Shown here: positions 32,618 to 35,589 of the stretch, one piece after another
Position numbering within the stretch: position 1 is the stretch's first letter
Layout: each line of letters starts with the position of its first letter
Assembly (NCBI GenBank): GCA_002724555.1
Contig: PBOZ01000007.1
Location: 1 to 35,589 of the forward strand
From: Rickettsiales bacterium
GTDB lineage: Bacteria; Pseudomonadota; Alphaproteobacteria; UBA8366
DNA length: 35,589 nt
Direction of reading: 5' to 3'
Translations under genes and position numbers: made by a program
Notes under the pieces: model-generated
Database searches by the model: none
Seen by the model: only the letters and a program-made list of their open reading frames with translations
What the model was told of the DNA's origin: nothing

Positions 32618-33817
32618 ATGAGAGAAATGAAAAAATTCGTCTTGCCCCTAGCGTGCGGTTTTCTGATCACGGGCTGTTCCGAGTTGTGGCCATCGCTCAA
32701 AGCTAGCGACCCTGCGTCAACGGCGCAGCGTGTAGTAATACAGCCATCACAAGCCGAAAAAGTTGGCGGCCCAACTTTTAATAAATCGAACCAACCACCT
32801 TCACCCCTGAAGCGTTCATTAGCCAGCACCTTCAACCAACCAGCTGCAACGACACGAGCCAGCGCCGCCCAACGAGCAGCAGCGTCTGACGGTGGATCCA
32901 CAGGAACATTTGTTGGCAACAAAGTAACATCAATGAAAGGCGACTTGGGTAAGCTCAATGGCCGGATCGCTGAACTAAACAAACGCATGCGGGGGCTGCG
33001 CAATGAGACGGCCGCCTCTTCTCAGAAGTATCACGCACTAACTGCGCAAATGAATGCCAAGCTGCAGAGCGGTACCACGCCGGGTAATCCCACGCTAACA
33101 AATCAACTTAAGGAAGGTCAGCAACAAATCGAGGCTGTGGCAGAAAACATCTCCAAACTTAACGATCTGTCCAGTGACGTCGATGCGGAAGCCGGAACCG
33201 CAAGTTGGCTGCTTGACAGTGTCGGAGCAACCTACGCACTCAGCGGCGCAGTCGATCTAGACCATGAACGCCTGCGTGCTCTCGAGGATGAGGTAAATCA
33301 GGCAGTGGTACTGATCGACCGTCTTTTGAACGAGTTAAGCTCCGACGTAAATCGGCAAACCATTTACGTAAACAATGAACGTCATAATCTCCAGTTACTA
33401 TCTTTAGCCATAAAGAATGGCGAACTTTATGGCTCAAGCTTGGTAAACCGCGCGTTTGCGCAGGCGCAAGCCCGCACTGCAGCAAAGGTTCAAGCCAGTC
33501 CATCGCCACAGTCAACGGACAGGCCGCTTGTGGTGATCCGATTTGATCGGCCGAACGTGCCCTATCAGCGCGCTCTCTATACTGCCGTAAGTCGAGCCCT
33601 CGACAGAAAGCCGGATGCCACCTTCCAATTGGTCGCTGTGAGCCCGCAGTCTGGCACGCCAGCGCGCACAGCCCTGAACAAGACCGCGGCAAAGCGCAAT
33701 GCGGAAGGGGTGCTGCGCGCATTAGCAGATATGGGATTACCAGGGCATAAAATCAGCTTGTCCACTAAAACCAGCACTGAAGCAGAAAACAACGAAGTAC
33801 GCATTTTCGTGCGCTAG
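32618..33817 (+). CDS. Coiled-coil lipoprotein of unknown function
   Basis: 399 residues. The N-terminus (KKFVLPLACGFLITGC) is a lipoprotein signal with lipobox LITGC, lipid attachment at Cys20. A Ser/Thr/Ala/Gln-rich linker (about 25-95) leads to two coiled-coil stretches (LGKLNGRIAELNKRMRGL, about 107-124, and LDHERLRALEDEVNQAV, about 210-226). The last 100 residues (LVVIRFDRPNVPYQRALYTA onwards to EVRIFVR) look like an alpha/beta domain with the same order as OmpA-like peptidoglycan-binding domains: a beta strand, a helix, a strand (FQLVAVSP), a helix with KRNAEGVLRALADMGLPG, and a final strand. So it may bridge the outer membrane and the cell wall; this is inference. GGCGGA precedes the ATG at 32618; ATG 32627 is possible too. 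Confidence 0.8.
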   Translation: MREMKKFVLPLACGFLITGCSELWPSLKASDPASTAQRVVIQPSQAEKVGGPTFNKSNQPPSPLKRSLASTFNQPAATTRASAAQRAAASDGGSTGTFVGNKVTSMKGDLGKLNGRIAELNKRMRGLRNETAASSQKYHALTAQMNAKLQSGTTPGNPTLTNQLKEGQQQIEAVAENISKLNDLSSDVDAEAGTASWLLDSVGATYALSGAVDLDHERLRALEDEVNQAVVLIDRLLNELSSDVNRQTIYVNNERHNLQLLSLAIKNGELYGSSLVNRAFAQAQARTAAKVQASPSPQSTDRPLVVIRFDRPNVPYQRALYTAVSRALDRKPDATFQLVAVSPQSGTPARTALNKTAAKRNAEGVLRALADMGLPGHKISLSTKTSTEAENNEVRIFVR

Positions 33818-33921
33818 GCTGCTGTGTAAACGGATATGAGAACAGGCTTTGCGGAAGCTATTAGCAGCGCCGAAACTCTATAAAAGAGCGAGCCATAATC
33901 GAACCTTTGAAAGGGTGGTTC

Positions 33922-34401
33922 ATGCTGGCGGGAAATGAAATTAGAGAATTCCCGGTCTCATGGGACGAGCTTCACCGACATGCGCGCGCGCTAGCTTGGC
34001 GACTTCTAGAGCTCGGTCAATTCAAAGGAATTGTCGCTGTCACCCGCGGTGGCCTAGTCCCAGCTTCAATTGTTGCGCGAGAGCTCAACATCCGACTGAT
34101 TGAAACCATTGGTATTGCGTCCTACGACCACAAGTCCCAAGGTGATATCTCCGTACTCAAGGAGGCGGACGCTGGCGATGGAGAACAGTGGTTGATCATT
34201 GACGACCTCGTCGATACGGGCGCTACAGCGCGGGTCGTTCGAAAACGCCTGCCAAAAGCCCATTTCGCAACAATTTATGCCAAACTAGCCGGTCGGCCTT
34301 TGGTAGACACCTTCATTACGGAAGTCAGCCAAGACACCTGGATCCTGTTTCCTTGGGATGTTGCTTTAACTTATGCGCCACCAATTGGTGGTGACAAATA
34401 G
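33922..34401 (+). CDS. gpt: Xanthine phosphoribosyltransferase
   Basis: 159 residues, close to the 152 of E. coli Gpt. It has [16 protein letters not shown] (about 45-60), [10 protein letters not shown], the PRPP-binding motif [12 protein letters not shown] (about 93-104) and the typical C-terminal WILFPWD. It transfers phosphoribose from PRPP to xanthine and guanine in purine salvage. ATG 33922 fits the start of homology ([18 protein letters not shown]) and follows AAGGGTGG; a TTG at 33907 is an unlikely alternative. Its stop lies 14 bp from the stop of the convergent panC. Confidence 0.93.
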   Translation: MLAGNEIREFPVSWDELHRHARALAWRLLELGQFKGIVAVTRGGLVPASIVARELNIRLIETIGIASYDHKSQGDISVLKEADAGDGEQWLIIDDLVDTGATARVVRKRLPKAHFATIYAKLAGRPLVDTFITEVSQDTWILFPWDVALTYAPPIGGDK

Positions 34402-34415
34402 AGCGCGCCAACAAC

Positions 34416-35267
34416 TTATACCGCGACATTGTCGATCAAACGCGTTTTGCCTAGATGCACGGCCGTAAACACTCGAGTGGCACACCCTTCCATCCACTCT
34501 TCCGACAGAGTTCTCGCATCGCGGACATCCAGATACTCGACCTTATCAATTCCCGCTTCAACTAACTTTTTGGTGCCTTTCGCCGAAGCCACACCAGGAT
34601 CATCCCCGCCACGGATTGCTTCTGCCACGTTGCTGATGGTTTTGTATATCATCGGCGCGATCAATCGTTGCCCATCAGAGAGGTAGACATTTCGTGAGGA
34701 CATAGCCAGACCGTCCGCCTCCCGAACAGTTTCAATCGGGATGACTTCGACCGGTATATCAAGATCTTGCGCCATCCGCGATACAATTAAATACTGTTGG
34801 AAATCTTTTTCACCAAAATAGGCGCGGTCGGCCCGAGATTGAATAAAGATTTTGCTGACAACCGTCGCCACTCCGTCAAAGTGGTGGGGCCGGCCCGCGC
34901 CGCACATAACTTCTGTAAAGCCTTTGACTTTCACGCTGGTGGCGAACCCATCCGGATACATCTCTTCGTTGTTGGGCGAAAAAACGAGATCAGCGCCAAG
35001 CTCCGAGAGTTTTGCAAGATCTTCCTGCTCACCACGGGGATATGAGCTGAGGTCTTCGTTTACTGCAAACTGTATTGGGTTGACGAAAATTGTTACTATC
35101 ACTCGATCACATGCTGCTAACGCACTTCGCACAAGGGCAAGGTGGCCTGCGTGCAATGCACCCATTGTTGGCACAACCCCAACCGTTTCACCACACATCT
35201 TCCAGCGCGCCACTTCTCCACGCATTGCGGAAACGGACCGCACGACAAGGGGTTTTGCTTCACTCAT
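34416..35267 (-). CDS. panC: Pantothenate synthetase
   Basis: 283 residues, the family norm. The HIGH-like motif is PTMGALHAGH (33-42), with FVNPIQF, YPRGEQEDL, the pantoate-binding FGEKDFQQ, and the KMSKS-like MSSRNVYL. It joins pantoate and beta-alanine with ATP to make pantothenate, the precursor of coenzyme A. ATG 35267 fits the homology, with AGGAG upstream; a frame from 35297 adds ten unsupported residues. panB is not adjacent in this window. Confidence 0.96.
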   Translation of the reverse strand: MSEAKPLVVRSVSAMRGEVARWKMCGETVGVVPTMGALHAGHLALVRSALAACDRVIVTIFVNPIQFAVNEDLSSYPRGEQEDLAKLSELGADLVFSPNNEEMYPDGFATSVKVKGFTEVMCGAGRPHHFDGVATVVSKIFIQSRADRAYFGEKDFQQYLIVSRMAQDLDIPVEVIPIETVREADGLAMSSRNVYLSDGQRLIAPMIYKTISNVAEAIRGGDDPGVASAKGTKKLVEAGIDKVEYLDVRDARTLSEEWMEGCATRVFTAVHLGKTRLIDNVAV

Positions 35268-35589
35268 GCCTTGCCCAAACTCCTTACATCGCAACATGCA
35301 AAAATATGTACTGTTAATTAGTTCATTTACTGCAGCGCAGCAATATAGAGGTCGTTAAACTAATGGCTGAGCTGCACCTCAATGGCCATACGATCCGGCA
35401 CTAAAACAAAAAATTTAACACCCGCGAACCGCAATCCGGCATCAAAATTACCTTGATACTGCTGGCCAAATCAGATGTGAATACCTTTGCAATCTCTATA
35501 TTAGGAATTGTATTGCAATAACTAACATAGAGATGCCGCATTGACTTAATCCCAATGACCTTCTATACAGCGCCCCGTTTCTCAAGCCT
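35268..35589. other. 322-bp right-edge region, no firm gene
   Basis: Upstream of panC, AT-rich, presumably with its promoter, though no clear pair was found. A 46-codon minus-strand ORF (35401-35541, MRHLYVSYCNTIPNIE at its start) has no ribosome binding site and is not called. Confidence 0.4.

Noticed and set aside
34378-34391. Perfect 14-bp palindrome CCACCAATTGGTGG at the end of gpt
   Set aside because: Considered as a terminator for the convergent gpt and panC genes, but the usable stem is only about 5 bp, there is no T-run, and it is coding sequence (PPIGG).
35401-35541. 46-codon minus-strand ORF at the right edge
   Set aside because: No ribosome binding site and no known motif; length is expected by chance.

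Overview
The window looks like a chromosomal piece of an alphaproteobacterium, probably an uncultured, Rhodospirillales-like lineage with moderate GC (judged by eye at a little over 50%). The pointers are the gene order ffh-rpsP-rimM-trmD-rplS-leuC-leuD-leuB-asd next to a divergent dapF-mtaB-ftsY, a short FtsY without a long acidic N-terminal domain, and many degradative flavoenzymes. No database search was possible, so the taxonomic placement is inference.

Left part (1-10205): an accessory metabolic block. On the minus strand a luciferase-like flavin oxidoreductase is followed after 5 nt by an aconitase-family gene, then a SnoaL/DUF4440-like gene, a YghU-type glutathione transferase interrupted by one in-frame TGA, and a nitroreductase that runs off the left edge. 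Divergently, on the plus strand, lie a muconate-lactonizing-like enolase-superfamily gene and a fumarate-reductase/tricarballylate-dehydrogenase-like flavoprotein. A CitE/malyl-CoA-lyase-like gene converges on them, and a pyridoxal kinase gene follows. Together these look like a pathway for an organic acid (lactone or tricarboxylate chemistry, then CoA-ester cleavage), which I cannot match to a named pathway.

Middle part (10265-23605): housekeeping. From 18771 down to 10265 one minus-strand series runs ffh, rpsP, rimM, trmD, rplS, leuC, a 71-aa unknown, leuD, leuB and, after a 404-bp gap, asd. Several junctions are ATGA overlaps. Divergent from ffh, dapF, mtaB and ftsY are overlapped head to tail, so both SRP GTPases (Ffh and FtsY) are encoded within 5 kb. 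The septation protein YciB/IspZ follows after a 0.9-kb stretch that carries a probable 81-aa unknown gene.

Right part (23602-35589): a Nudix hydrolase, a small unknown ORF and pgk on the minus strand; then on the plus strand a SAM methyltransferase, a molybdopterin oxidoreductase, a TIM-barrel amidohydrolase and an alpha/beta hydrolase. A more AT-rich glutathione transferase gene and tRNA-Arg(ACG) follow on the minus strand, then a coiled-coil lipoprotein and xanthine phosphoribosyltransferase on the plus strand, and pantothenate synthetase (panC) on the minus strand. No CRISPR array, insertion sequence, prophage or rRNA was seen. The most promising lead for something undescribed is the catabolic block at about 2-9.3 kb, especially its non-canonical aconitase.
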